A stretch of DNA of 64,000 nt from Flavobacteriales bacterium UBA2306 (lineage in GTDB: Bacteria > Bacteroidota > Bacteroidia > Flavobacteriales > Weeksellaceae): the NCBI GenBank assembly GCA_002345565.1, contig DDVS01000001.1, forward strand, positions 490,712-554,711, in the 5' to 3' direction. Shown here piece by piece: positions 17,634 through 25,658 of the stretch. How positions within the stretch are numbered: the stretch's first letter is position 1; each line of letters starts with the position of its first letter. Under the pieces are notes generated by a model. The model had not been told where the DNA came from, ran no database searches, and saw only the letters and a list, made by a program, of their open reading frames with translations. The translations under genes and the position numbers were made by a program.

Positions 17634-18777
17634 CGGGTTTATACTTCTTCATAAATCCAAAGCATAATAGCAATCCTATTAAAGATAATCCTGCGCCAAC
17701 TAACGATGGATAATTGTAGGAAAATCCAAACTCCAGAGGTAATCCGCCGAAAAATGCGCCGATAGAATTGGCAATATTGAAAGCGGCCTGCATAAAAGCG
17801 GCAGCCATCATTTCAGAATTTTTGGCAGTGCGCAGCATTATGATATTAATCGGAGTTCCAACAGACATAGACAAAACGCCGCAAATAAATGTGAGAATCA
17901 AGGAAATTATTTTGTTTTCCGAAAAGAAAAACACACCTATTAATGCCAAAATCATGGCAATAAAAAGAATGGATGCTGCCAAAGCCGGACGCATTTTGTC
18001 TGCCATAACGCCACCAAGAAAGTTCCCTACAACCATCCCGGAACCGGCTAAAACCATTATATAAGCTATGGAATCTGTAGAAAATCTGGAAACATCCGTC
18101 ATCAATGGCGTAATGTAGCTAAACCAAGAGAACAAACCACCAAATCCTATGGCGGTTATCGCAATAATATGCCAAGCTTTGATGGATTTAAAAAATTCCA
18201 GCTCTTCTTTGATGCCCACAGTCCGCAGGCTATCCATATAAGGAAGTAAAAATTTTATTGCAAATATTGTGATTAACCCAATCAAAGCAACTACGCCGAA
18301 AGCATATCTCCAGGAAACCTGATGTCCAAGCCAGGTTACGAAAGGAACCATTGCAAGATTGGCCAAGGTGAGTCCGGCAAACATTACAGCAATGCTCTGC
18401 GCCTGTTTCCCAGGTTTTGCCAGTCTGGAGCAAACCACAATCCCAACTCCGAAAAATGCGCCGTGAGGAAGTCCTGCCAAAAATCTAACGATCATCATTG
18501 TTATATAATCGTTTACTAACGCAGATAATCCATTAAAAATGGTAAAAATCAACATCAGGAAAATCAAAATTCTTTTGGGAGGAAATTTGGCGGCATAAGC
18601 AACCAAAACAGGAGCTCCAACCACTACGCCGGCTGCATAGGATGAAATCAAATGTCCTGCTTTTGGAATAGAAATATGAAGAGATTGTGCAACATCTGGC
18701 AACAAGCCCATAATCACGAACTCCGTGGTTCCTATAGCCAAACCGCCAAGAGACAAAGGAAATAGTCTTTTATCCAT
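17626..18777 (-). CDS. MFS transporter (AraJ/DHA1-like)
   Basis: 383-aa major facilitator with 12 predicted helices. It starts MDKRLFPLSLGGLAIGTTEFVIMGLLPDVA, the typical DHA1 helix-1 signature of the AraJ/YdhP sugar-efflux or drug-efflux type. The motif-A-like loop reads VAYAAKFPPKRILIFLM, and a second copy lies near GGVMADKMRPALAASI. It exports small molecules by proton antiport; the substrate is unknown. It converges on and overlaps alkB by 8 bp at the 3' ends. Confidence 0.88.
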   Translation of the reverse strand: MDKRLFPLSLGGLAIGTTEFVIMGLLPDVAQSLHISIPKAGHLISSYAAGVVVGAPVLVAYAAKFPPKRILIFLMLIFTIFNGLSALVNDYITMMIVRFLAGLPHGAFFGVGIVVCSRLAKPGKQAQSIAVMFAGLTLANLAMVPFVTWLGHQVSWRYAFGVVALIGLITIFAIKFLLPYMDSLRTVGIKEELEFFKSIKAWHIIAITAIGFGGLFSWFSYITPLMTDVSRFSTDSIAYIMVLAGSGMVVGNFLGGVMADKMRPALAASILFIAMILALIGVFFFSENKIISLILTFICGVLSMSVGTPINIIMLRTAKNSEMMAAAFMQAAFNIANSIGAFFGGLPLEFGFSYNYPSLVGAGLSLIGLLLCFGFMKKYKPVI

Positions 18778-18921
18778 TTTGCAAAAATCCAGATTTTAAT
18801 GATAATTATCAAATTTTAAAGTCTCAAAATAAGATTTATATAATTAATTTAAACATTAGTTTAAATTTAATTCATATTAGTTGATGTATTATAAAAATTA
18901 GGTTTGTTATAGTTCGTTAAT

Positions 18922-18955
18922 TTTGGTTACCATTCTTTTTTTTATTTTATTTTTG
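18922..18955 (+). promoter_or_regulatory. yidD-lgt promoter
   Basis: TTTG at 18922-18925, 22 nt, TATTTTTG at 18948-18955. It is 16 nt before the yidD ATG. Confidence 0.6.
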
Positions 18956-18971
18956 CATACCGAAAACTATT

Positions 18972-19208
18972 ATGCTGAACAAGATTCTGACTTTTCCTAT
19001 CGTTATTTTGATAAAATTTTATCAATTAGCCATATCGCCTTGGTTAGGTAAAAATTGCAGATATAACCCCACTTGTTCTCATTATACTTTGGAAGCATTG
19101 AAAATTCACGGACTTCTGAAAGGAGGCTGGCTGGCGATTAAAAGAATTGCAAGCTGTCATCCTTGGGGCGGAGAGGGTTACGATCCTGTGCCACCAAAAC
19201 AACATTAA
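18972..19208 (+). CDS. yidD: Membrane protein insertion efficiency factor YidD
   Basis: 78 aa, full length for YidD (DUF37). Hallmarks: an amphipathic N-terminus (FPIVILIKFYQLAISPWLGKNCRYNP), the cysteine-containing block NPTCSHYTLEALKIHG, and the end SCHPWGGEGYDPVP. The protein peripherally associates with the inner membrane and assists YidC-dependent membrane insertion. In many bacteria it sits beside rpmH-rnpA-yidC; here it is instead 12 nt upstream of lgt and almost certainly co-transcribed with it. Confidence 0.93.
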   Translation: MLNKILTFPIVILIKFYQLAISPWLGKNCRYNPTCSHYTLEALKIHGLLKGGWLAIKRIASCHPWGGEGYDPVPPKQH

Positions 19209-19220
19209 AATCAATTATCT

Positions 19221-20492
19221 ATGAAGCATATTTTTCTCAGATTTTATCTCCTCTTTTTTGCGGGAATTTTCCAGCTGTTCTCTTCACAAAATTCTAATGC
19301 CAGTTTTTCTGACGGAAATCTGAAAATTAATCATAAAGAAACTATTGCCGTAAAAATATTTGCCACGCAAAACACCAACGAGTTGTATCAGCAGGCGTCT
19401 CAAAATATTCCTAATGAATTAATTATTCTTAATGAAGACAACATAAAAGCAGAATCTGCTGAACATCTTTCCAATATCCAGAATATTCTGGAATCTTTTA
19501 AATCTCATCATTTCCAGTTTTTGGATGATAATTTCAGACCTGTAGAAGCTGTTCTTGAGCAGAAAAATATTGAAAATTTCAAATATCTTCTAAAAGCTGA
19601 TAAAGTTTTAAAACCAGCTGATAACGTAGAATTGGAAACGACATTTAAAATTTGGGATCCTGTAAAAGGAATCCGATTAGGCCCCGTAATGCTTCATTTT
19701 TACAGTTTAATGTTCATCTTTGCCTTTGGACTTGGTTATATTATTATGGCTAAGATTTTCAAAATTGATGGTGTTGAAGAAAAATATCTGGAACCATTAT
19801 TTACCTGGACCTTATTAGGAACTATTCTTGGAGCAAGATTAGGCCACGTTATTTTTTATCAGCCAGAACTATTTAAAGAAGATTTCCTGAGTGTTTTCTT
19901 ACCAATCAGTACAAAAGGTGGTTTGCACTTCACCGGATTTTCCGGATTGGCGAGTCATGGTGCCACCATTGCTTTGATTTTCACGACTTTATATTACAGT
20001 TTTAAAATCATCAGGAAAAATCCATTTTGGGTTTATGACAGAATCGGGATTGTAGTCGCTCTAGGCGGTGCTTTTGTAAGAATGGGGAACTTTTTTAATT
20101 CCGAAATCATTGGAAAACCCGTTGATCCCACTTCTCCTTTTGCGATTCTTTTTCCGCAACAAAGCTCAGAATATGGCGTAACAATTCCGCGGTATCCTAC
20201 ACAATTGTTTGAAGCGGTAGGTTATTTTTGTCTTTTCATCCTTCTTTGGGTTTTGTACCGCAAAACAGATAAAAAATACCAACAAGGATGGTTATTCGGG
20301 TTGTTTTTCATCATTCTTTGGGCCATCAGATTCTTTGTAGAATTCCTTAAAGAACCGCAGGGCGACGAATTCATCACATTGGGCGGTCTTAATACAGGTC
20401 AGGTTTTGAGTATTCCGTTTATGCTTGCAGGATTTGTAATTATGATTTATTCTAAAAAATTCAGACTTCCGAAAACCGAAGCAACATTATAA
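19221..20492 (+). CDS. lgt: Prolipoprotein diacylglyceryl transferase with N-terminal extension
   Basis: 423 aa. Residues ~155-415 are Lgt, the first enzyme of lipoprotein maturation, which moves diacylglycerol from phosphatidylglycerol to the lipobox cysteine. Recognisable parts are GARLGHVIFYQ, GGLHFTGFSGLASHGA, the signature RMGNFFNSEIIGKP, and YPTQLFEAVGYF. Seven membrane helices are expected. Residues 1-~150 are an extra region with its own signal peptide (LLFFAGIFQLFSSQ) and a soluble helical/beta stretch (ETIAVKIFATQNTNELYQQASQ) that is absent from E. coli Lgt. It follows yidD by 12 nt and ends at a strong terminator. The extension function is unknown. Confidence 0.92.
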   Translation: MKHIFLRFYLLFFAGIFQLFSSQNSNASFSDGNLKINHKETIAVKIFATQNTNELYQQASQNIPNELIILNEDNIKAESAEHLSNIQNILESFKSHHFQFLDDNFRPVEAVLEQKNIENFKYLLKADKVLKPADNVELETTFKIWDPVKGIRLGPVMLHFYSLMFIFAFGLGYIIMAKIFKIDGVEEKYLEPLFTWTLLGTILGARLGHVIFYQPELFKEDFLSVFLPISTKGGLHFTGFSGLASHGATIALIFTTLYYSFKIIRKNPFWVYDRIGIVVALGGAFVRMGNFFNSEIIGKPVDPTSPFAILFPQQSSEYGVTIPRYPTQLFEAVGYFCLFILLWVLYRKTDKKYQQGWLFGLFFIILWAIRFFVEFLKEPQGDEFITLGGLNTGQVLSIPFMLAGFVIMIYSKKFRLPKTEATL

Positions 20493-20497
20493 CAGTT

Positions 20498-20524
20498 AAA
20501 CTCCCAGATTTGGGAGTTTTTTTT
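20498..20524 (+). terminator. yidD-lgt intrinsic terminator
   Basis: Stem AAACTCCCA (20498-20506) with TGGGAGTTT (20511-20519), 4-nt loop, then a T-run. Confidence 0.9.
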
Positions 20525-20547
20525 ATGATCAAAATTTATAGAATACT

Positions 20548-20616
20548 GAATCACATAGACACATTAGTCTTATTTGAACTTTAATGAAGAATTAAAACTT
20601 TTGTGACTTTGTCGTT
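20548..20616. repeat. Decayed intergenic inverted repeat ('CACATAG...GTGACTTTG')
   Basis: TCACATAGACACATTAG and AACTTTTGTGACTTTGTC are imperfect inverted arms about 35 nt apart. TTTTTTGTGACTTTGCG near 62410-62426 resembles the right arm. I recall similar elements in flavobacterial intergenic DNA. Non-coding. Confidence 0.45.
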
Positions 20617-20652
20617 TGCTAAACAAAATTAAAACAGAGTTCACTAGTATGA

Positions 20653-21684
20653 TTATAAGTTTTCAATTTCCTGCACAAACTCTTCCACAAGCTCATCAGA
20701 ACTTGCCCAGGAAGTAATTAATCGGATTGCAGAATGGTCTTCATCTATCTTTTTCCAAACATAGAAATCAAAATTTTCTGACAATGTTTCGATTTGGGAG
20801 TTATTCAAAATCGGGAAAATCTGATTGGTAAATGTATCAGACAAAAATCCGAAACCTTTATTCTGAAAAGACAATTTGATTTTCATTGCCTGAACGTTAG
20901 AATGTTTTGCCAAATCGAAATATAAATCATCTTTCATCAATTCCAAAAACTGAATTCCCAATAATCTTCCTTTCGCCAACATCGCTCCTTTTTGCTTAAT
21001 ATGAAACCCGAATTCTTCTTTCAATTTGTCATTGGTAATAACGATTGCTTCTCCTAACAAAGCGCCGTTTTTTGTTCCTCCGAGATAGAAAACATCGGTC
21101 AATTTAGCAATATCTTCCAATGTCAAATCATTGATTTCGGCAGTTAAAGCTTGGCCTAATCTTGCGCCATCCATAAAAAGATACAAATCATTATTTTTAC
21201 AAAAAGCTGATAATTCTTGTAATTCTTTTTTAGTATAAATCGTTCCAACTTCTGTAGAATTGGAAATATAAACGAGTTTTTGTTTGACTTGATGAGGCTT
21301 ATTCGTATGCGTATCTAAAACCGATTGGATATGTTCCGGTTTCAATTTTCCATCTTCTGTAACTAATCCGTGAACTTTGTGCCCAGTTGCTTCTATCGCA
21401 CCGGTTTCATTAGTAAAAATATGTCCGGTTTCTGCAGAAACTACGCTCTCGTGCGGACGAAGAATTGAAGAAATCACTAAAAGATTCGCTTGAGTTCCAC
21501 CACTTACAAAATGAATATCTGCATCGTGATGATTCATTTTTTGTTTGATTAATTGTTTGGCTTGCTCAGAATAATTATCGTAACCGTAACCGTTTTGCTG
21601 ACTGAAATTGGTTTTGATTAATGCTTCTAAAATATGGGGATGGCAACCTTCTGAATAATCATTTTTGAAAGAATATTTCTTCAT
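20653..21684 (-). CDS. ltaE: Low-specificity threonine aldolase (PLP-dependent)
   Basis: 343-aa fold-type I PLP enzyme of the beta-eliminating lyase/threonine aldolase family. It cleaves L-threonine or L-allo-threonine to glycine and acetaldehyde. The probable PLP lysine is Lys205 in YLGGTKNGALLGEA. The PLP ring-nitrogen Asp172 lies in FMDGARLG, and the N-terminal block FKNDYSEGCHPHILEAL and phosphate-binding VSGGTQANLL are present. A TAnnTTTG-type box (complement CAAAGTTA near 21711-21718) precedes the start. It supplies glycine, which could feed the glycine cleavage enzymes encoded elsewhere in the window. Confidence 0.88.
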   Translation of the reverse strand: MKKYSFKNDYSEGCHPHILEALIKTNFSQQNGYGYDNYSEQAKQLIKQKMNHHDADIHFVSGGTQANLLVISSILRPHESVVSAETGHIFTNETGAIEATGHKVHGLVTEDGKLKPEHIQSVLDTHTNKPHQVKQKLVYISNSTEVGTIYTKKELQELSAFCKNNDLYLFMDGARLGQALTAEINDLTLEDIAKLTDVFYLGGTKNGALLGEAIVITNDKLKEEFGFHIKQKGAMLAKGRLLGIQFLELMKDDLYFDLAKHSNVQAMKIKLSFQNKGFGFLSDTFTNQIFPILNNSQIETLSENFDFYVWKKIDEDHSAIRLITSWASSDELVEEFVQEIENL

Positions 21685-21862
21685 TATTTCTACTACTTTT
21701 TATGTTGAATCAAAGTTATTGAATTATCGATTAAACGGAGATAAATGATTTAGAAATATTAATATTTTAAACACAAAGAGCGCAAAGCATTTTATCCCAT
21801 TGAAAGTATTTTTAAGCCTCGCGAAAGCGCTTTGCTGAGGAAAGTTAATTGAATTTTAAATT

Positions 21863-21905
21863 GTTAGAATAAAACATAATCTTTTCTAACTTTTAGTTAA
21901 CTTTG
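21863..21905 (+). promoter_or_regulatory. mntR promoter with candidate operator
   Basis: TAACTTTG at 21898-21905 ends 4 nt before the mntR ATG. Just upstream, GTTAGAA (21863-21869) and TTCTAAC (21884-21890) form a perfect 7-bp inverted repeat with a 14-nt spacer. This is the right size and place for an autoregulatory operator of a dimeric DtxR-family protein (inference). Confidence 0.5.
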
Positions 21906-21909
21906 ACTT

Positions 21910-22569
21910 ATGAATTCTCTAACTGAAGAAAATTATCTGAAAGCCCTTTATCATCTTGTGAATGAGAATGATGAAGTTTCTGTGAACGACCTCAGCCGTC
22001 AGCTCAATATCAAAATGCCATCTGTAAACAGTATGATTAAGAAGTTTGCAGAGAAAAATTGGGTAAAATATGAATCTTACAAACCGATTAAACTGACAGA
22101 ATCTGGAAAAAAAGAAGCATCACTCATCGTGAGAAAACACCGGCTAACAGAAATGTTTCTGGTAGAAAAAATGGGATTTGGATGGGAAAATGTCCACGAG
22201 ATTGCAGAGCAACTGGAACATATCCACTCTGATGTTTTCTTTGATAAAATGGACGAAATCCTGAATTATCCAAAAGTGGATCCACACGGCGAACCCATTC
22301 CCGATAAGGACGGCAACATCATCCAACCAGATTTGAAAAAACTAAGCAAATGTAAAGAGAATGAAACCGTAGAATTAGCTTCTGTAACCACTTCCTCCGA
22401 AGAATTTCTGAACTTTCTTAATAAAAGAAACCTAAGTCTCGGAATCGAAATCAAAGTTTTGCAAAAAGAAAATTTTGATCAATCTATGAAGGTATTATAT
22501 AACAGCCAAGAGGAAAATTTCAGCAAAACGGTTTGTGACAGATTATTAGTAACAAAAAAAGACTCGTAA
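21910..22569 (+). CDS. DtxR/MntR-family metal-dependent regulator
   Basis: 219 aa. N-terminal winged helix at residues 3-65 (TEENYLKALYHLVNE, VNDLSRQLNIKMPSVNSMIKKFAEKNWVKYE). The metal-binding/dimerisation domain is at 70-140 (RKHRLTEMFLVEKMGFGWENVHEIAEQLEHIHSD). A C-terminal FeoA/SH3-like domain is at 150-215. His and Glu residues in HRLTEMFLVE and AEQLEHIHSD match the family's metal ligands. It senses Mn2+ or Fe2+ and represses uptake genes in the family. No transporter is adjacent. The last codons (KKDS-stop) lie within the left arm of its own terminator. Confidence 0.88.
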   Translation: MNSLTEENYLKALYHLVNENDEVSVNDLSRQLNIKMPSVNSMIKKFAEKNWVKYESYKPIKLTESGKKEASLIVRKHRLTEMFLVEKMGFGWENVHEIAEQLEHIHSDVFFDKMDEILNYPKVDPHGEPIPDKDGNIIQPDLKKLSKCKENETVELASVTTSSEEFLNFLNKRNLSLGIEIKVLQKENFDQSMKVLYNSQEENFSKTVCDRLLVTKKDS

Positions 22570-22592
22570 AACAATGATTTTACGAGTCTTTT
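22557..22592 (+). terminator. mntR terminator overlapping its stop codon
   Basis: Arms 22557-22571 and 22578-22592 (AAAAGACTCGTAAAA / TTTTACGAGTCTTTT) are perfectly complementary. The stop codon at 22567-22569 is inside the left arm. Confidence 0.88.
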
Positions 22593-22596
22593 GCAG

Positions 22597-22761
22597 AAAA
22601 AAGGGAACACACCTTGCCTTTAAATAAAAGTAGGCACAGCCCCTTGGGTTTGTAATCTTAACGTAGATCCAAAAGCTGTGAGGGACATCGATTTTTTGAA
22701 TGGAGACTTCCGGCTGTAGTTTCTTTTATGCAAAGACACGTGGAAACAATGAAAAAATATC
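22597..22761 (-). ncRNA. Candidate structured small RNA (6S-like shape)
   Basis: About 165 nt with no ORF. On the minus strand, CTTTTAT-type and GGCTGT-type arms pair across the element: 22624-22630 with 22723-22729, 22636-22641 with 22712-22717, and 22618-22621 with 22732-22735. An unpaired bubble separates them. The minus-strand 3' end runs into a six-T tract (22602-22597). The GCTGTG-side arm (22635-22640) can alternatively pair with 22675-22680, so two structures exclude each other. G-U pairs favour the minus strand. A -33/-7 like pair lies just upstream (22768-22801). A long closing stem plus a central bubble recalls 6S RNA, but I cannot verify the family. Confidence 0.5.
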
Positions 22762-22767
22762 CTAATA

Positions 22768-22801
22768 CAGACTTAGGTTTAGGTTTATAGACTCTATCAA
22801 A
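22768..22801 (-). promoter_or_regulatory. Putative promoter of the 22.6-kb small RNA
   Basis: Minus strand: TTTG (complement 22798-22801), 22 nt, TAAGTCTG (complement 22768-22775), which is one mismatch from TAnnTTTG. The predicted start is near 22761. Confidence 0.4.
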
Positions 22802-22863
22802 ACGAATATTTATAGCGATTTGGCAAAACATTTTACTTGCTAAGCCGCTTTTTTAATTAATTA

Positions 22864-24342
22864 TCAAAACTTAAACAAACTCTTGATAAAATCTTTATTG
22901 AGATATTTGTCCAACGGATAGATTTTCAAGAAATAATTCCCGATGAAAAGCAAGACCAAAACTACTGTAGGTTTGTAAAACAAATTAAGAATATTCAATT
23001 TGAAATCCGGAAGGAAAATAGCAATATTGATAGAAATACAACCTAAAATCATTACATAAATCATCTCGATCCCCAGAGGGAAAACCTTGAATTTGATATA
23101 ATTGAAGACAATTTTAACGATATTAAACAAAGTTAAAGAAATCGCATAAGCCATCGCAATTCCTAAAATCCCCAAATTGGTATGTTTCAGAAAAAGCATA
23201 TTGGTTGTAATCGTCAAAATTGCTAAAATCAGCATTACCACAATATTGAATTTGTAATACTTCGACAAAGAAATGATATGACCATTAAAACCCGTTGCTA
23301 AATCGAACAACATCGCAAATCCAAGAATCCAAACTATGGGTTCGGAAGAGCGCAAATCTTCTCCATTCTTCATAAAGTCAGCCAAATAAGGAAATCCTAC
23401 GGCAATGCAACAAAACAATACCAAACCGAGAAAAAACAAACTGAGCGATGTTTTTTTATGAAACCGGTCTAACTCATTATAATCTCCGCTTGCTAAAACC
23501 TTGTTGATAATTGGTGCAGATAGATTAAATAATCCCATTTGTGGAACCACAATCAAAGAAATAATAGAATAAATATTATTATAAATACCATTTTCCTCGA
23601 AACTGATGAACTCGCCAATCATATAACTATCAATCTTGATGGCTATGTAATTCCCGATATTTCCTAAAAAACCAAACAAACTATAAGTTAAAATTTCGCG
23701 ATAAAGATTATCTTTTTTGAAATAAGTAAGGTCAAAATCAAACTTAACTTTTTCTAATCTATTGGTATAAATTCCATAGCCGAATAGGGAAACTATAAAC
23801 ATCATAAAGAAAAATCCATAAGCCGATTTCTCCGTGAATCCTAAAAAGAAAAACAAACAAAAGGCACCCAAATTGGCAATTTTCGGGACAAAATTCTCGA
23901 AGATATTTGGCACAACTACCCTTTTATAATTGGTCAAGAACTTATTGAGAACAGAAGACAAGGCCAACACCAAAGCCAAAGGGAGAATGAGTTTTTTCAT
24001 TCGCCACAACTCGGTATTCTGCAAACTTGGAAAGAGATAATTGAGCAAGTAATAAGCGCTGGCCACAATTAAAAAATTAATGACAACCGCCAACAATGAC
24101 AGCGACAACATATTATGATGCTTCCCATCTGCATTGACTTTGCTAAAGAATTTGACATTAGAAAAACTGAGCCCGAAAACCACAATCGGAACAATCATCT
24201 CGGCAGTTGGCAAGATATAGCGGAGCTTCCCATAAAACTCCATATCATAAGGAAAAATGAAAATAGCAGAAAACGTTCCCAGCAAAAAGCCGAGATAACC
24301 AATGATCGAATATTTTACACCTTGTCTTGCTACGACGCTCAT
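22864..24342 (-). CDS. Polysaccharide/oligosaccharide flippase (Wzx/MATE-like)
   Basis: 492 aa with about 14 predicted membrane helices and the start RQGVKYSIIGYLGFLLGTFSAIFIFPYDMEFYG typical of the polysaccharide biosynthesis protein / RfbX (MVF superfamily). It probably flips lipid-linked sugars across the inner membrane for capsule, O-antigen or exopolysaccharide assembly. It is in the same direction as the FkbM methyltransferase 157 nt upstream, and both could act on surface glycans. No glycosyltransferase cluster is adjacent, so its pathway is not resolved. Confidence 0.87.
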   Translation of the reverse strand: MSVVARQGVKYSIIGYLGFLLGTFSAIFIFPYDMEFYGKLRYILPTAEMIVPIVVFGLSFSNVKFFSKVNADGKHHNMLSLSLLAVVINFLIVASAYYLLNYLFPSLQNTELWRMKKLILPLALVLALSSVLNKFLTNYKRVVVPNIFENFVPKIANLGAFCLFFFLGFTEKSAYGFFFMMFIVSLFGYGIYTNRLEKVKFDFDLTYFKKDNLYREILTYSLFGFLGNIGNYIAIKIDSYMIGEFISFEENGIYNNIYSIISLIVVPQMGLFNLSAPIINKVLASGDYNELDRFHKKTSLSLFFLGLVLFCCIAVGFPYLADFMKNGEDLRSSEPIVWILGFAMLFDLATGFNGHIISLSKYYKFNIVVMLILAILTITTNMLFLKHTNLGILGIAMAYAISLTLFNIVKIVFNYIKFKVFPLGIEMIYVMILGCISINIAIFLPDFKLNILNLFYKPTVVLVLLFIGNYFLKIYPLDKYLNKDFIKSLFKF

Positions 24343-24448
24343 ATTAATTATAATTGATAGTTGATAAATGATTTTCTTCTTTTCCTCAAATCCTAAAAGC
24401 AGCGAAGAAAATTAATTTACTCCCTTTTGGGTTGGGGAAATATATTAA

Positions 24449-24473
24449 TTTTGTCAGGCTGAGGCTCTCGAAG
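24449..24473 (+). repeat. 25-bp dispersed repeat (copy 1)
   Basis: TTTTGTCAGGCTGAGGCTCT and the next five bases are identical to 26436-26460. Both copies are intergenic and in the same orientation. Confidence 0.75.
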
Positions 24474-24499
24474 TCTTTCAAATATAAAATTCCATAACC

Positions 24500-25312
24500 T
24501 TAAATTTTGGGCAAAAATATGATATTATTAATATAATGCTTGTAATTCTTCACATTCTCTGGATTCTGTTGATTCAGGAATTCTTCTGTCAGAATTTTCG
24601 TTTTCAAAGTTTCTCTATCCAGATAATTAACGGAATAACCCCAATCTGCAATCTCGGAAATCAAAGTCCAAAGATTCTCCTGATGATGACGCTGTTCCAT
24701 TTCTACCATTAGAATGGGTTGGTATTTTTCGATCGTTTTTTTAGCGCCTCGCAAAGTTTGCATCTCATTTCCTTCCACATCAATCTTGATAAAATCGAGG
24801 TTTTTGAGATTTAGTTTGTTAGTCTGAGTTTTGTCGAAGACCAAATCATCCAAAGGTTTGACTTCTACTTTTTGAAGAATAGTTTTCTCTTCATTTTTTT
24901 CTTTGATAGAAGTCTGCAAAGTTCCTCTGGTATGTACTTTTTCACCATTAATCACGGGAATCTTAAACTCAGCAACCGTAGAAATATCAGACAACGCCAT
25001 AGAAAACAACTTGACTTTTGGAAATAATCTTCTCAGTCTGTTGAACAATTGTTGATTGGGTTCGAAAGCAAAGATATTTTCTGGTTTCAGATGATTTTCT
25101 AAAGTATAAAGATAGGCGCCGACATTGGCTCCAACGTCCATAAACACAGAATCTTTTGATAAAATTTCTTTAATCCAAAGAAACTCTGGTTCTACCTTTC
25201 TTTCCAAAAGATTATGAGCAGCAAGACCTTTCAGTTTCTTGAAAAATCTGCTTTTGTAATAAGACGGCAAAATGTACTGGAGATTCTCAGCTAACCTACT
25301 ATAAACACTCAT
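24500..25312 (-). CDS. FkbM-family SAM-dependent methyltransferase
   Basis: 270 aa. FkbM-type Rossmann methyltransferase: SAM motif I FMDVGANVGAYLYTLE (residues ~54-69), the acidic post-motif NIFAFEPNQQLFNRL, and the diagnostic LDFIKIDVEGNEMQTLRGA near residues 165-190. FkbM enzymes O-methylate sugars or polyketides; beside a flippase, glycan methylation is the more likely job. It is transcribed toward the flippase gene. Confidence 0.85.
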   Translation of the reverse strand: MSVYSRLAENLQYILPSYYKSRFFKKLKGLAAHNLLERKVEPEFLWIKEILSKDSVFMDVGANVGAYLYTLENHLKPENIFAFEPNQQLFNRLRRLFPKVKLFSMALSDISTVAEFKIPVINGEKVHTRGTLQTSIKEKNEEKTILQKVEVKPLDDLVFDKTQTNKLNLKNLDFIKIDVEGNEMQTLRGAKKTIEKYQPILMVEMEQRHHQENLWTLISEIADWGYSVNYLDRETLKTKILTEEFLNQQNPENVKNYKHYINNIIFLPKI

Positions 25313-25393
25313 CGATTTTTGTCATAAAGAAAAGAACGACAAAGAAAAGCCATTTATTTTACAAATCATAAAGTTTTGTTAAATATAAAATAA

Positions 25394-25418
25394 AAACCTG
25401 CCGAGAAATAGCAGGTTT
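25394..25418 (-). terminator. Intrinsic terminator after the T9SS-domain remnant
   Basis: AAACCTGC (25394-25401) pairs with GCAGGTTT (25411-25418). The minus-strand 3' side continues TTTTTATTTTA. It lies 24 nt past the remnant stop codon. Confidence 0.75.
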
Positions 25419-25441
25419 CGAAAAAGAAAAATTAGGAATAG

Positions 25442-25597
25442 TTAGTTTGATTTGATGATTTTAAACGCTTCTTCTTTAACTGCTGTTTTAATTTTTAAGA
25501 TGTAATTTCCTGTTGGGAGTATGGAGACATCTATTTTTGAGATAGCGGTTACTTACGCTGGCGTTAGATGCAAATTGTTTAAGTTAGTAATTGCCAT
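25442..25597 (-). pseudogene. Remnant of a T9SS C-terminal sorting domain
   Basis: Not a complete gene. Reading the minus strand from the ATG at 25597 gives 14 codons (MAITNLNNLHLTPA), an in-frame TAA, then without a frame change VTAISKIDVSILPTGNYILK and a basic end (...EEAFKIIKSN) before a stop at 25442-25444. The ISKIDVS.LPTGNYILKIKT pattern is the last third of a type A T9SS sorting domain, usually the final residues of a long secreted protein. The cargo domain is missing and the reading frame is interrupted. A terminator still follows. The surrounding 346-nt gap holds nothing else that I can support. Confidence 0.75.
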
Positions 25598-25658
25598 AGT
25601 TTTTATATTTTAGAATTAACAAATAGTGATCTTATTTTTGATTAGAAAAATAATACAG

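Noticed and set aside
20548..20616. Possible riboswitch before the threonine aldolase or after lgt
   Set aside because: It lies downstream of both converging genes, so it cannot be a leader; it looks like a decayed repeat.
25556..25597. MAITNLNNLHLTPA as a small peptide precursor gene
   Set aside because: Only 14 codons, continuous in frame with a T9SS sorting-domain tail after the stop; a remnant is the simpler reading.
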